From Pseudomonas gregormendelii (lineage in GTDB: Bacteria; Pseudomonadota; Gammaproteobacteria; Pseudomonadales; Pseudomonadaceae): a stretch of DNA of 64,000 nucleotides. The notes below the pieces were generated by a model. It had not been told where the DNA came from. It searched no databases and was given only the letters and a program-made list of their open reading frames with translations. The DNA lies in contig NZ_JADEVO010000023.1 in the NCBI RefSeq assembly GCF_017114825.1, forward strand, positions 1-64,000, written 5' to 3'. A program made the position numbers and the translations under genes. Below, one piece after another: positions 24,203 to 32,195 of the stretch (positions are counted from its first letter, which is position 1; every line of letters begins with the position of its first letter).

Positions 24203-24442
24203 GTGACCACCGCCTCCTCCGCTCCAGATTCCTACGCACGCATGGGCATGCGCGTTCAGAAAATCATCAATTCCCCCACCGCGCAGAAAGCCAAAGCCGC
24301 GCTGATCTTCCGCCTGCCCGACGAACCCGTGGACGAGTGGGAGCAGTTGCTCGAAGAAATCGACGAAAACGATAACGTCACCCTCGCCTACCGCGACGAT
24401 GGCGGCGTGCAGATTTTTTGGGTTGTGCCGAAGGAAGACTGA
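24203..24442 (+). CDS. DUF1654-type small protein, SOS-regulated
   Basis: A 79-residue soluble protein. The pattern SYARMGMRVQKIINSPTAQK followed by EWEQLLEEIDENDNVTLAYR and a final FWVVPKED fits the DUF1654 family, which is common in pseudomonads and their phages and of unknown role. GTG at 24203 follows AAGGA by 7 nt. The ATG at 24173 would lie inside the LexA box and is rejected. The SOS box places it in the LexA regulon. It is followed after 4 bp by an EndA-like nuclease, so the two are probably co-transcribed. Confidence 0.8.
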   Translation: MTTASSAPDSYARMGMRVQKIINSPTAQKAKAALIFRLPDEPVDEWEQLLEEIDENDNVTLAYRDDGGVQIFWVVPKED

Positions 24443-24446
24443 GTCG

Positions 24447-25136
24447 ATGAGTGTCCGTTGTTTAGCTTTACTGCTGCTGTTCTGCGCCATGGGCGCCCAG
24501 GCAGCAGCCCCGCGAACCTTTTCCGAAGCCAAGAAAGTCGCCTGGAAACTCTACGCACCGCAATCGACCGAGTTCTATTGCGGCTGCAAGTACACGGGCA
24601 ACAAGGTCAACCTGTCCGCCTGTGGTTACGTGCCGCGCAAGAATGCCAAGCGCGCCGCGCGCATCGAGTGGGAGCATATTGTGCCGGCCTGGCAGATTGG
24701 TCATCAGCGCCAGTGCTGGCAGGAAGGTGGGCGCAAGAACTGCACCCGATACGACGCGGTGTACCAGAAGGCGGAAGCCGACCTGCACAACCTGGTGCCG
24801 AGCATCGGCGAAGTGAACGGCGACCGCAGCAACTTCAGTTTCGGCTGGCTGCCGGTGCAATCGGGGCAATACGGCTCGTGCCTGACCCAGGTCGACTTCA
24901 AGGCGAAGAAAGTCATGCCGCGCCCGTCTATTCGCGGAATGATCGCACGCACTTACTTCTACATGAGCAAACAGTACGGGTTGCGCCTGTCCAAGCAGGA
25001 TCGGCAGCTCTACGAAGCCTGGAACAAGACCTACCCGGTACAGGCCTGGGAAAGCCAGCGCAACCAGACGGTGGCGTGTGTGATGGGACGCGGCAATGAG
25101 TTCGTCGGCCCGGTCGACCTCAAAGCCTGCGGCTGA
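24447..25136 (+). CDS. Exported DNA-specific endonuclease I (EndA family)
   Basis: A 229-residue protein: signal peptide to about residue 20 (LLLLFCAMGAQA), then the endonuclease I fold with the metal/His motif RIEWEHIVPAWQIGHQ (about 72-87) and LHNLVPSIGEVNGDRSNFSF (about 114-133). Cysteines at several positions suggest disulfides, as in periplasmic EndA. It cuts double-stranded DNA outside the cytoplasm. It starts only 4 bp after the SOS-controlled DUF1654 gene and has no promoter of its own visible, so it may also be damage-induced. Confidence 0.9.
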   Translation: MSVRCLALLLLFCAMGAQAAAPRTFSEAKKVAWKLYAPQSTEFYCGCKYTGNKVNLSACGYVPRKNAKRAARIEWEHIVPAWQIGHQRQCWQEGGRKNCTRYDAVYQKAEADLHNLVPSIGEVNGDRSNFSFGWLPVQSGQYGSCLTQVDFKAKKVMPRPSIRGMIARTYFYMSKQYGLRLSKQDRQLYEAWNKTYPVQAWESQRNQTVACVMGRGNEFVGPVDLKACG

Positions 25137-25150
25137 TTGAACACCGAACT

Positions 25151-25262
25151 TTGTAGGAGCGAGCTCGCTCGCGAAGAACGTCAACGATAACGCGTGAAGC
25201 CTGGAAAACGCGGTGCCCGTTGGTTCTTCGTCGGAACGCCGCCTGCGGCAAGCTCGCCCCTG
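25151..25262. repeat. REP-type palindromic region
   Basis: Starts with TGTAGGAGCGAGCTCGCTCGC and ends with an inverted partner around GCGGCAAGCTCGCCCC. This is the standard intergenic REP doublet of fluorescent pseudomonads. It separates the endonuclease and the SPOR lipoprotein gene. Confidence 0.75.
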
Positions 25263-25279
25263 GAAAGTGCATGGGAGTC

Positions 25280-25645
25280 TTACTGACTCAGCGGACGCTC
25301 GATCACCAGCAATTCGATATTCTGTTTTTTCGCCCGCACTAGCGCGGCCTGCACCTCGGCTTGCTTGGCCTTGGCCTCAGCCTCGGAACCGTAGGGGCCC
25401 ATCAGGATACGCGTCTTGCCGTTTTCCCTGACCACGCTGGAAACAAAACTGTGCTCGATCAACCAGCCGCTCAGGTCGCTGACGGCCTGGGTGATCTCGC
25501 CCCGAACTTCCAGATCCCACTGTGGCGCGGCAGCTGCGGCGGGCGACGTGGCGACTGTCGGCTTCGGCGGTGGCACGTCGCCGCGCTTGCCTTGATCGCA
25601 CCCTGCCAACGCCAGTATTGCCACTACCCAGACCCATTTGCGCAC
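25280..25645 (-). CDS. SPOR-domain lipoprotein
   Basis: A 121-residue protein with signal peptide and lipobox (LALAGC, Cys at about 16), a Pro/Ala-rich linker and a C-terminal SPOR-like domain (about 45-115: HSFVSSVVRENGKTRILMGP, then EAEAKAKQAEVQAAL). SPOR domains bind denuded septal peptidoglycan, so it is probably an outer-membrane-anchored cell-division or cell-wall protein. Monocistronic. The exact partner is not predictable. Confidence 0.8.
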   Translation of the reverse strand: MRKWVWVVAILALAGCDQGKRGDVPPPKPTVATSPAAAAAPQWDLEVRGEITQAVSDLSGWLIEHSFVSSVVRENGKTRILMGPYGSEAEAKAKQAEVQAALVRAKKQNIELLVIERPLSQ

Positions 25646-25895
25646 GAGTTGTCCCTCTAAATGCTTAAAGCACGCATTTTAGCATTCATGAATAGTTCTT
25701 TAGGGCCGAAAAATCGAGATAAAACAACGAGAATGATGGGTGCGGCCTCTGTATAGTTACGCCTTGGGAATTAATGCTGCATCTGCGCGTCAGAAAGAGG
25801 CACCCAAATTGTGAGACTTCGCACTAATCTATACGTACCACCGACCTCTGCACTGTTCGAATCAGGTGCCCTACAAAGCAATCAAGGAGAAGACC

Positions 25896-26087
25896 ATGCT
25901 GATACTCACCCGCAAAGTCGGTGAAAGCATAAACATTGGTGATGACATTACGATCACCATCCTCGGCGTCAGCGGCCAACAAGTCAGGATTGGTATCAAT
26001 GCCCCAAAGGACGTCGCGGTTCATCGCGAAGAGATCTACCAGCGCATTCAGGCTGGCCTGACCGCACCGGACAAGCCACAAAACTGA
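25896..26087 (+). CDS. rsmE: CsrA/RsmE-type RNA-binding regulator
   Basis: A 63-residue CsrA dimer subunit starting [20 protein letters not shown]. Residues [20 protein letters not shown] and [11 protein letters not shown] carry the conserved RNA-binding Arg44-equivalent. Ile at 14-20 and the LTAPDKPQN tail match RsmE rather than RsmA. It represses mRNAs with GGA motifs until the Rsm small RNAs titrate it. A GGA lies within its own ribosome site (CAAGGAGAAGACC), consistent with autorepression. The upstream in-frame ATG at 25866 is rejected. Confidence 0.9.
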
Positions 26088-26172
26088 TCTTGCGGCACCC
26101 AGTAGCCAGCCCGTTCGCCCCTGAGCTTCGGCTGGCTAGAATTCCAGTACAACGCACCTGAACCAAAGCTGG

Positions 26173-26623
26173 CTAAGCAAAGGTCACCCCTCGCGCCATA
26201 CCTGTGGCCGCCACCACCATCAGCAATACCAGCATCGCCTCCACATGACTGATCCGTGCGAACAGCTTTGCACGCCCAGCGTCTACCGCGCCTTCCCCGT
26301 GCAATTCGCCATTTGATCAGCGTGATCATCGGCGCCAGTTCCAATAGCAGGATCAGCACGAAGAGCGTCATCTTCAGGTGAAACAACGGCTGGTGCAGAT
26401 AGTAGTCAGTGCCCTTCTCGAAGCCTGCAAAGGCGCGCATAACCCCCGTCACCAGCAGCACCAGAGCGCTGAGCCCCCAAAGATTATCGGCAATCAGCAC
26501 GCTGCGTGCCTCTCCTGTGCCCGCCGCCAGTCGCCGAAACGCCGTCCCCCGGGACAATACGGCCCAAAAGCCAAGCGCATACGCTAATAGATGAACCGCA
26601 GCCAGCAACCAGTGAGTCAGCAT
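26173..26623 (-). pseudogene. DUF2214-type membrane protein gene with a single-base frameshift
   Basis: The first 106 residues look intact: MLTHWLLAAVHLLAYALGFW and further membrane helices (ALVLLVTGVMRAF, LFVLILLLELAP). After IKWRIARG the frame turns into low-quality sequence. Adding one base in the CGGGG run at about 26294-26299 restores EGAVDAGRAKLFARISHVEA and a fourth helix ending at TAG 26173. The repaired protein would be about 149 residues with four membrane segments, as DUF2214 proteins are. It may be a real mutation or a homopolymer sequencing error. Converges on rsmE. Confidence 0.7.
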
Positions 26624-26834
26624 CGAAATACCCCTGTCAGCACCAATGATCGGTCTGTCAGTAGTAGCCCATCGCGGCCTAGCGTGCTTACTCCCCGGCG
26701 GGGAACAATACCGAGGCGTGTCGCCCTTTCGTCGCCCATGCCTCTGAGGATACCGAAATGGTCTGCTCGGACAGCCTCGATGTGCAGAAGTTCAACTAGC
26801 CTGAGTCTACGTCCCGCCAAGAGGAGTGGTAACG

Positions 26835-26954
26835 ATGATCCTGCGCATGGTGGTTTCAGATTGGGTTTGCCTCGTATTCGCGGGCGCCTGCGGTTTGGCA
26901 TTGATTTCCATGGTGTTCTGGTGGGATCAATGGCTGGCCCTGATTCTCAATTAA
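26835..26954 (+). CDS. Small membrane protein ORF (39 aa)
   Basis: ATG at 26835 is preceded by GAGGAG with 8 nt spacing. The frame ends with TAA at 26952-26954. Residues about 7-28 form a membrane helix (SDWVCLVFAGACGLALISMV) followed by a Trp pair and an Asp. It looks like a single-pass small protein. It is too short for usual ORF callers. Function unknown, and no partner gene is obvious. Confidence 0.55.
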   Translation: MILRMVVSDWVCLVFAGACGLALISMVFWWDQWLALILN

Positions 26955-27084
26955 CCGAGACTTCCACCCCGTACTCTCGGCCCCCACCCAGGTCGCCATC
27001 GACGTCGCCTGTACCGACACCAGAACATCTATCCCACGCGGGTGATAAATAGATTTGTGGCCTTAGGGGTATGCCGGGTCTGTC

Positions 27085-27546
27085 TTAAGATAAATCTGGC
27101 TCTGGGCAGGCCTGGTCGAAACAATCTTTAAGCCGACGAACCGCCGAGAGCTGTTTTTCCATCTCGTAAGCGCTCAGTGACCGTTCGCAATATTCCCGAC
27201 TGAGAAAAATAATGACGTCATTACCGTCAGGGTTGTCGGAATAACCAGGGTGATTTGATATCTCTGCCAGCAACGCTTCCGAGACTGGAGCGACATGAAA
27301 ATGGACGCTGAAACCAGGCGAGAACCCTAGCTTATAGAACACTACTTTGTAGGGTGCGTAGGCCCTTGTCAGCAGAAGCTCTACCGCTTTCATTACCGGA
27401 CCTAAAGACGCCAGGGCTTCATGACTCAGACCGCCGAGCCCTGATGCCGTCTCTTCTGATGAAATAATCAAATAGCCGTCGTAACGGGCATCTCTTCGAT
27501 GAGTCACCGTCCAGTGGGTATTATTGAAAACTCTCAGCTCGTCCAT
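27085..27546 (-). CDS. HIT-like (histidine triad) family protein
   Basis: A 153-residue soluble protein. The motif SVHFHVAPVS at about 80-89 resembles the HxH part of the HIT active site. Upstream residues (DGYLIISSEET, LGPVMKAVELLL) fit a HIT-like alpha/beta fold. The third His of the triad is not obvious, so catalytic activity is uncertain. Members act on nucleotides. It has a weak ribosome site and stands alone between the small ORF and tRNA-Val. Start at 27546 is the only ATG upstream of the conserved part. Confidence 0.55.
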   Translation of the reverse strand: MDELRVFNNTHWTVTHRRDARYDGYLIISSEETASGLGGLSHEALASLGPVMKAVELLLTRAYAPYKVVFYKLGFSPGFSVHFHVAPVSEALLAEISNHPGYSDNPDGNDVIIFLSREYCERSLSAYEMEKQLSAVRRLKDCFDQACPEPDLS

Positions 27547-27730
27547 ATAGCTCCCACCCTCTCGTCAGGTGCAGTCGGGTTGACTAGTCGCCCCCCATCT
27601 TTTCAGCTAATTGCCCGCGGTCGGTTTAAGGCCGTCTGCGCTACCATCGGCAACCCACTGTCTGAAGGTGGGCGCCGAACTGGTGTTCTGAGGCGGGACT
27701 TTTACAAAAGTTTTGCAAATCCCAGGCAAC

Positions 27731-27760
27731 AAAAAAAGGCCCACCTTTCGGTGAGCCTTT
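27731..27760 (-). terminator. Terminator after tRNA-Val(GAC)
   Basis: An 8-bp stem (one mismatch) with loop TTTC is followed on the minus strand by seven T. It lies 30 bases beyond the tRNA 3' end. Confidence 0.8.
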
Positions 27761-27789
27761 CTAGACCGCCCAGCAGAGCGGATTTTGTT

Positions 27790-27866
27790 TGGTAGGCGCG
27801 ATTGGACTCGAACCAACGACCCCCACCATGTCAAGGTGGTGCTCTAACCAACTGAGCTACGTGCCT
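27790..27866 (-). tRNA. tRNA-Val (anticodon GAC)
   Basis: 77-nt cloverleaf with anticodon stem CCACC/GGTGG and loop TTGACAT, so anticodon GAC. The T loop GTTCGAGTC and encoded CCA are present. The acceptor stem has an A-C mismatch at pair 5-68 (5' AGGCACG against 3' CGCGCCT), which a normal copy would not have. Confidence 0.93.
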
Positions 27867-28049
27867 GCTGTGAGGCGGCATTCTACGGAATTCCGGAGGG
27901 GTGTCAACACCTTTTTTCGCGCTAACCCTATGAATATGCAAAATATTTAATTTTGCTGCTGCGAGGAAGATTTTCCGGTGGCTGGCGAGGGTTTTTCAAC
28001 TCGGGTAGGATCGGGGGACTCGTAAAATATATTAAACAGAGGCAGCAGG

Positions 28050-29333
28050 ATGGCGAACACTCCTTATCCAGAGTCCTATTACGCCGCATCGGCCAATGCG
28101 GCTCCGCCGCGCCCGGCTTTGCAGGAGGAAGTAGAGACTGATGTCTGCGTGATCGGCGCCGGGTATACCGGCTTGTCCTCTGCCCTGTTCCTGCTGGAGA
28201 ACGGTTTTAAGGTCACGGTGCTGGAGGCGGCCAAGGTTGGTTTTGGTGCTTCCGGGCGCAACGGTGGGCAGATCGTTAACAGTTACAGCCGCGATATCGA
28301 TGTGATCGAACGCACCGTCGGGCCCAAGCAGGCTCAACTGCTGGGGCAGATGGCGTTCGAGGGCGGACGGATCATTCGCGAGCGGGTGGCCAAATATAAT
28401 ATCCAGTGCGACCTGAAGGACGGCGGCGTGTTCGCCGCCATCACGGCCAAGCAGATGGGCCATCTGGAGGCGCAGAAGCGTTTGTGGGAGCGCTTTGGGC
28501 ATACGCAGCTGGAGCTCATGGATCAGGCGCGTATTCGCCAGGTGGTGGCTTGCGATCAGTATGTCGGTGGCATGCTTGATATGAGTGGCGGGCATATTCA
28601 TCCATTGAACCTGGCCTTGGGTGAAGCCGCTGCGGTGGAGTCTCTGGGCGGGACTATTTATGAGCAATCGCCGGCGGTGCGGATCGAGCGCGGCGCCAGC
28701 CCGGTGGTGCACACGCCGCAGGGCAAGGTCAGGGCCAAGTTCATTATCGTCGCCGGCAATGCCTATCTGGGCAACCTGGTACCGGAGCTGGCGGCCAAGT
28801 CGATGCCTTGCGGGACTCAGGTCATTACCACTGCCCCATTGGGCGATGCGTTGGCCAGCAGTTTGCTGCCGCAGGACTACTGTGTGGAGGACTGTAATTA
28901 CCTGCTCGACTACTACCGCCTGACCGCCGACAAGCGCCTGGTTTTCGGCGGTGGCGTGGTGTACGGGGCGCGGGATCCGGCGAACATCGAGGCAATCATT
29001 CGGCCAAAGATGCTCAAGGCGTTTCCACAGCTCAAGGATGTGAAGATCGATTACGCCTGGACCGGGAATTTCCTGCTGACCTTGTCGCGATTGCCACAGG
29101 TGGGGCGACTTGGGGACAACATCTACTACTCCCAGGGCTGCAGCGGCCATGGGGTGACGTATACGCATCTGGCGGGCAAGGTGCTGGCCGAGGCGTTGCG
29201 CGGCCAGGCTGAGCGTTTTGATGCGTTTGCCGACCTGCCCCATTATCCGTTTCCGGGTGGGCAGCTGTTGCGCACGCCATTTGCGGCGCTGGGGGCCTGG
29301 TATTACGGGTTGCGGGACAAATTCGGGTACTGA
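28050..29333 (+). CDS. puuB: FAD-dependent oxidase, gamma-glutamylputrescine oxidase-like
   Basis: A 427-residue DAO-fold flavoenzyme. The N-terminal Rossmann motif DVCVIGAGYTGLSSALFLLE is at about 31-50, and a Gly-rich GASGRNGGQIVNSY follows at about 67-80. The C-terminal GGGVVYGARDP and SQGCSGHGVTYTHLAGKVL motifs are typical of PuuB/OrdL-type amine oxidases. It probably oxidises gamma-glutamylputrescine to the aldehyde with H2O2 release in polyamine use. AGAGGCAGCAGG precedes the ATG. No other puu gene lies in this window, so the exact substrate is inferred from sequence alone. Confidence 0.85.
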   Translation: MANTPYPESYYAASANAAPPRPALQEEVETDVCVIGAGYTGLSSALFLLENGFKVTVLEAAKVGFGASGRNGGQIVNSYSRDIDVIERTVGPKQAQLLGQMAFEGGRIIRERVAKYNIQCDLKDGGVFAAITAKQMGHLEAQKRLWERFGHTQLELMDQARIRQVVACDQYVGGMLDMSGGHIHPLNLALGEAAAVESLGGTIYEQSPAVRIERGASPVVHTPQGKVRAKFIIVAGNAYLGNLVPELAAKSMPCGTQVITTAPLGDALASSLLPQDYCVEDCNYLLDYYRLTADKRLVFGGGVVYGARDPANIEAIIRPKMLKAFPQLKDVKIDYAWTGNFLLTLSRLPQVGRLGDNIYYSQGCSGHGVTYTHLAGKVLAEALRGQAERFDAFADLPHYPFPGGQLLRTPFAALGAWYYGLRDKFGY

Positions 29334-29339
29334 ATCACG

Positions 29340-29430
29340 CGCGCGAGCCTGCTCGTGATGAGGTTGGCTTGTTCAACATCGATATCGACTGACCCACCGC
29401 TTTCGCGAGCAAGCCCGCTCCCACTGGGGT
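29340..29430. repeat. REP palindromes between the oxidase and xdhC-like genes
   Basis: CGCGAGCCTGCTCGTGATGA and, inverted, TTTCGCGAGCAAGCCCGCTC form a REP pair about 60 bp apart. The region has no gene. Confidence 0.7.
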
Positions 29431-29445
29431 TGTCCCACAGGGCGT

Positions 29446-30417
29446 TTAGAGTTGATCCCGGGCGATGCCGCTGCGGATTCGCAGGATGTCGGCGAGCACC
29501 GCCAAGGCGATTTCTGCGGGGGTTTTGCTGCCTAGGTTGAGGCCGATGGGCGCGTGAATTCGTGCCAGTTCGGCTTCGCCCAGCCCGCCAATGCGACGCA
29601 AGCGTTCGAAGCGTTTTTGCGAGGTTTGCACCGAGCCCATGACGCCAATGTAGAACGCGTCGGTACGCACCGCTTCCATCATCGCCAGGTCATCAATGCG
29701 CGGGTCGTGGGTTAATGCAACCACCGCCGTATCGCTATGGCAGCCGCCGTCAGCGATGAAGACCGAAGGCAGCTGCCGGCGGATCTCGACGTTGTTCAGC
29801 ACCACACCTTCAAGCACTTCATCCCGGGGGTCGCAGAGGATCACTTCGAACCCAAGCCCCACCGCAAACTCCGCACAGGCCTGGGCGACACTGGAGTAAC
29901 CCGCCAGCAACAAGCGCTGGGCAGCGCCGATGCGCACACGAACCCGATCGACTTCGCGCTCGATACGCGCGCCCTGCTCCCGGTCCACGAACACGTCACG
30001 GGCGCCGCTGGCCAGATCGACTTCGCGGATCAGGCGACGCTGGCCCAGCAAGGCCGATTCCAGTTCCCGCAGATGTGCCTGAACCTCGCAAGCCGGCTCA
30101 AGCTTCTCCACCAGCACGTCAAGAATCCCGCCACACGGCAGGCTGATGCGCGAGCGGGGGTCATCTCCTTCACCGTACCGAACCACGCACACGGCTTGCT
30201 CGAATGCGCCTTCGGCGACGCGCTCGAGAAAGTCTTCCTCGACGCAACCTCCCGACAGCGAACCTATCCACTGCCCCCCGCCGTTCACCGCCAGCAGCGA
30301 GCCCGGCGCGCGAGGCGCCGAGCCGTAGGTGGCGAGCACCGTGCACAGCCAGACCTGCTGGCCGGCGTTTGACCATTGCAGCGCGCGCCGTACCACTTGC
30401 AGATCCAGATGCTGCAT
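29446..30417 (-). CDS. XdhC/CoxF family molybdenum-cofactor maturation factor
   Basis: A 323-residue protein with the XdhC N-terminal domain (WLCTVLATYGSAPRAPGSLL, about 23-42, and GGCVEEDFLE) and a C-terminal Rossmann domain (about 165-310). Such proteins bind molybdenum cofactor and help to insert the sulfurated form into xanthine-dehydrogenase-type enzymes. It is the last gene of the molybdenum hydroxylase operon, directly after the cytochrome c gene, and presumably matures its large subunit. Confidence 0.9.
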   Translation of the reverse strand: MQHLDLQVVRRALQWSNAGQQVWLCTVLATYGSAPRAPGSLLAVNGGGQWIGSLSGGCVEEDFLERVAEGAFEQAVCVVRYGEGDDPRSRISLPCGGILDVLVEKLEPACEVQAHLRELESALLGQRRLIREVDLASGARDVFVDREQGARIEREVDRVRVRIGAAQRLLLAGYSSVAQACAEFAVGLGFEVILCDPRDEVLEGVVLNNVEIRRQLPSVFIADGGCHSDTAVVALTHDPRIDDLAMMEAVRTDAFYIGVMGSVQTSQKRFERLRRIGGLGEAELARIHAPIGLNLGSKTPAEIALAVLADILRIRSGIARDQL

Positions 30418-30418
30418 A

Positions 30419-31654
30419 TCAATGCACCTTGTGTTCGGTTGGAGGCGCGTCCGCTTGTAGCTTCTGCACGTCGCCGATTGTCAGTTCACCCGGCTGACCA
30501 CCCCACCCTTGACGCAGGTAATTGAGCAGGTCGGTCAGCTGGCCAGGGCTGAGCTTGTCGGCAAAGCCCGGCATCGGTTGCATGCGTTCGAAGCCGACAA
30601 ATTGCTGCTCGCCGATGCCGTCCTCGATCACCCGTAGCAGGTTGCGCGCATCATCCAGGCGCAGCGTGGTGTTGCCACGCATGGCCACTGCGATGTGCGG
30701 CTTGCCCTCGCCCTCTACCGCATGACAACCGGCGCAGACGTTGAGGTATTCCTGGCGACCGCGCCGGGCGCTGGCACTCAACTGCTCCAGGGGCACTTCG
30801 CTCAGCACTTTCGCCGCTGGCGGTTGATCGCCAAGCAGGTAGGTGGCCATCGCTGCCAGATCCGGATCAGTGAGGCCCTGGGTGCTGTTGTGGAACACCG
30901 GGAACATCTCGTTGAACATGGTGCCCTGGGCGCTCATGCCGTGCTTGAGGAACGAACTCAGGTCCTGGTGATTCCAGCCACGGTTTGCCAGGTCTTCGGC
31001 CAGCAGGCTGGGCGCCAGGTAGCCATTGAGGACGCCACCGGTCATGCGCTTGTCCTGCTGCATCGCACCGGGCAAACCGCGCGGGGTGTGGCATTCGCCG
31101 CAGTGGCCGAGCACGTCGACCATATACTGGCCGCGCTTGAAAGCCTCGCTCTTGCCCGCGGTGGGCGACAGCTTGACGTCTTTACCGTACAGCATGTTCC
31201 AGCCCGTCAGGCCCAGACGTACGTTGAACGGAAAACTCAGGCTGGTCACCGGCGCCGCGCGCTCGATCGGCTCGACGGTTTTCAGGTAAGCGTGAATCGC
31301 GTCGGAGTCGGCCCGGGGCATCAGGTGATAGGAGGTGTACGGCATCGCCGGGTACAGGTTAGCCCCGTCGCGACGCTTGCCTTCGGTGAGCGCAGCGAAG
31401 AATTCCTCATCGCTGTATTGACCGATGCCGTGCTCCTTGCTCGGGGTAATGTTGGTGCCATAGATGGTGCCAAACGGCGAAACGATCGGCAGGCCTCCCG
31501 CATAGGGAGCGCCACCCGGGGCGGTATGGCAGGCCATGCAGTCGGCCGCGCGGGCGAGGTATTCGCCGCGCTTGACCTGATCGTCGGCGTGCGCCATCAA
31601 GACCGGCGCAGCCAGGCCGACCGCCAATGCCAGGCGGGAAAATAGATGCTTCAT
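30419..31654 (-). CDS. Three-haem cytochrome c subunit of the Mo hydroxylase
   Basis: A 411-residue periplasmic protein with signal peptide MKHLFSRLALAVGLAAPVLM (cleavage after AHA near 23). It has three CxxCH motifs: CMACHT (about 38), CGECHT (about 187) and CAGCHA (about 314), with Met ligands downstream (QPMPGFAD). It probably carries electrons from the 2Fe-2S/Mo subunits to the respiratory chain. It lies between the 2Fe-2S gene and xdhC-like gene, 1-2 bp from each. Confidence 0.93.
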   Translation of the reverse strand: MKHLFSRLALAVGLAAPVLMAHADDQVKRGEYLARAADCMACHTAPGGAPYAGGLPIVSPFGTIYGTNITPSKEHGIGQYSDEEFFAALTEGKRRDGANLYPAMPYTSYHLMPRADSDAIHAYLKTVEPIERAAPVTSLSFPFNVRLGLTGWNMLYGKDVKLSPTAGKSEAFKRGQYMVDVLGHCGECHTPRGLPGAMQQDKRMTGGVLNGYLAPSLLAEDLANRGWNHQDLSSFLKHGMSAQGTMFNEMFPVFHNSTQGLTDPDLAAMATYLLGDQPPAAKVLSEVPLEQLSASARRGRQEYLNVCAGCHAVEGEGKPHIAVAMRGNTTLRLDDARNLLRVIEDGIGEQQFVGFERMQPMPGFADKLSPGQLTDLLNYLRQGWGGQPGELTIGDVQKLQADAPPTEHKVH

Positions 31655-31655
31655 G

Positions 31656-32195
31656 TTAGCCCTCCTTGACCAGGCCGAGATCGGTCAGCACGTTGCGCGT
31701 GGCGCTGTAGTAACGCACGTAGCCGGTGCAGCGGCAGACGTGGTGGCCGAGGCTGTCCTCGATCACCTGTTCCAGCTGGCTCTTGACGATCGGCTGGCGC
31801 TGCAGCTTTTCTACCAGCACGGTCGCGGCATTGACGAAACCGGGCGCGCAGTAGCTGCACTGGAAAGCGAACTCATCGACGAAGCGTTGCTGGATCGGGT
31901 TGAGCTCAGTGACTTTGCCCTGCTCATCGCGGGTGGCATGGCCTTCGATGGTCCGTACTTTCTTGCCTTCGAAATAGTGCGCACCGGTGATGCAGGTGCG
32001 CACTTCCTCGCTGGTGCCGTCGGGGTTGTCGACGATCACCACGCAGGCATGGCAGATGCCCTGGCCGCAGCCCAGGCGGGAACCGGTGAGGTTCTTGTAT
32101 TCGTGCAGGTAGTCGATCATCGGCAGGTCATCAGGGATGTCCACCGGGCCGACGGTTTGACCGTTGAGGGTCAGTTGAAGCGGACGGTTAGCCAT
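31656..32195 (-). CDS. 2Fe-2S subunit of a molybdenum hydroxylase
   Basis: A 179-residue protein with a plant-type ferredoxin domain (CGQGICHACVV and a fourth Cys near TCITG) and an all-helical second cluster domain (QCSYCAPGF, then HVCRCTGYVR). This is the classic small subunit of CoxS/IorA type. ATG at 32195 overlaps the end of the large-subunit gene (AATGGCTAA), so the two are translationally coupled. No signal peptide is visible, so it probably is exported with the Tat-bearing large subunit by hitchhiking. Confidence 0.94.
   Translation of the reverse strand: MANRPLQLTLNGQTVGPVDIPDDLPMIDYLHEYKNLTGSRLGCGQGICHACVVIVDNPDGTSEEVRTCITGAHYFEGKKVRTIEGHATRDEQGKVTELNPIQQRFVDEFAFQCSYCAPGFVNAATVLVEKLQRQPIVKSQLEQVIEDSLGHHVCRCTGYVRYYSATRNVLTDLGLVKEG

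Noticed and set aside
26591..27052. 153-codon plus-strand ORF across the region after the DUF2214 gene
   Set aside because: Rich in Ser, Pro and Arg, no ribosome site, and overlaps the much better small ORF at 26835 in another frame.
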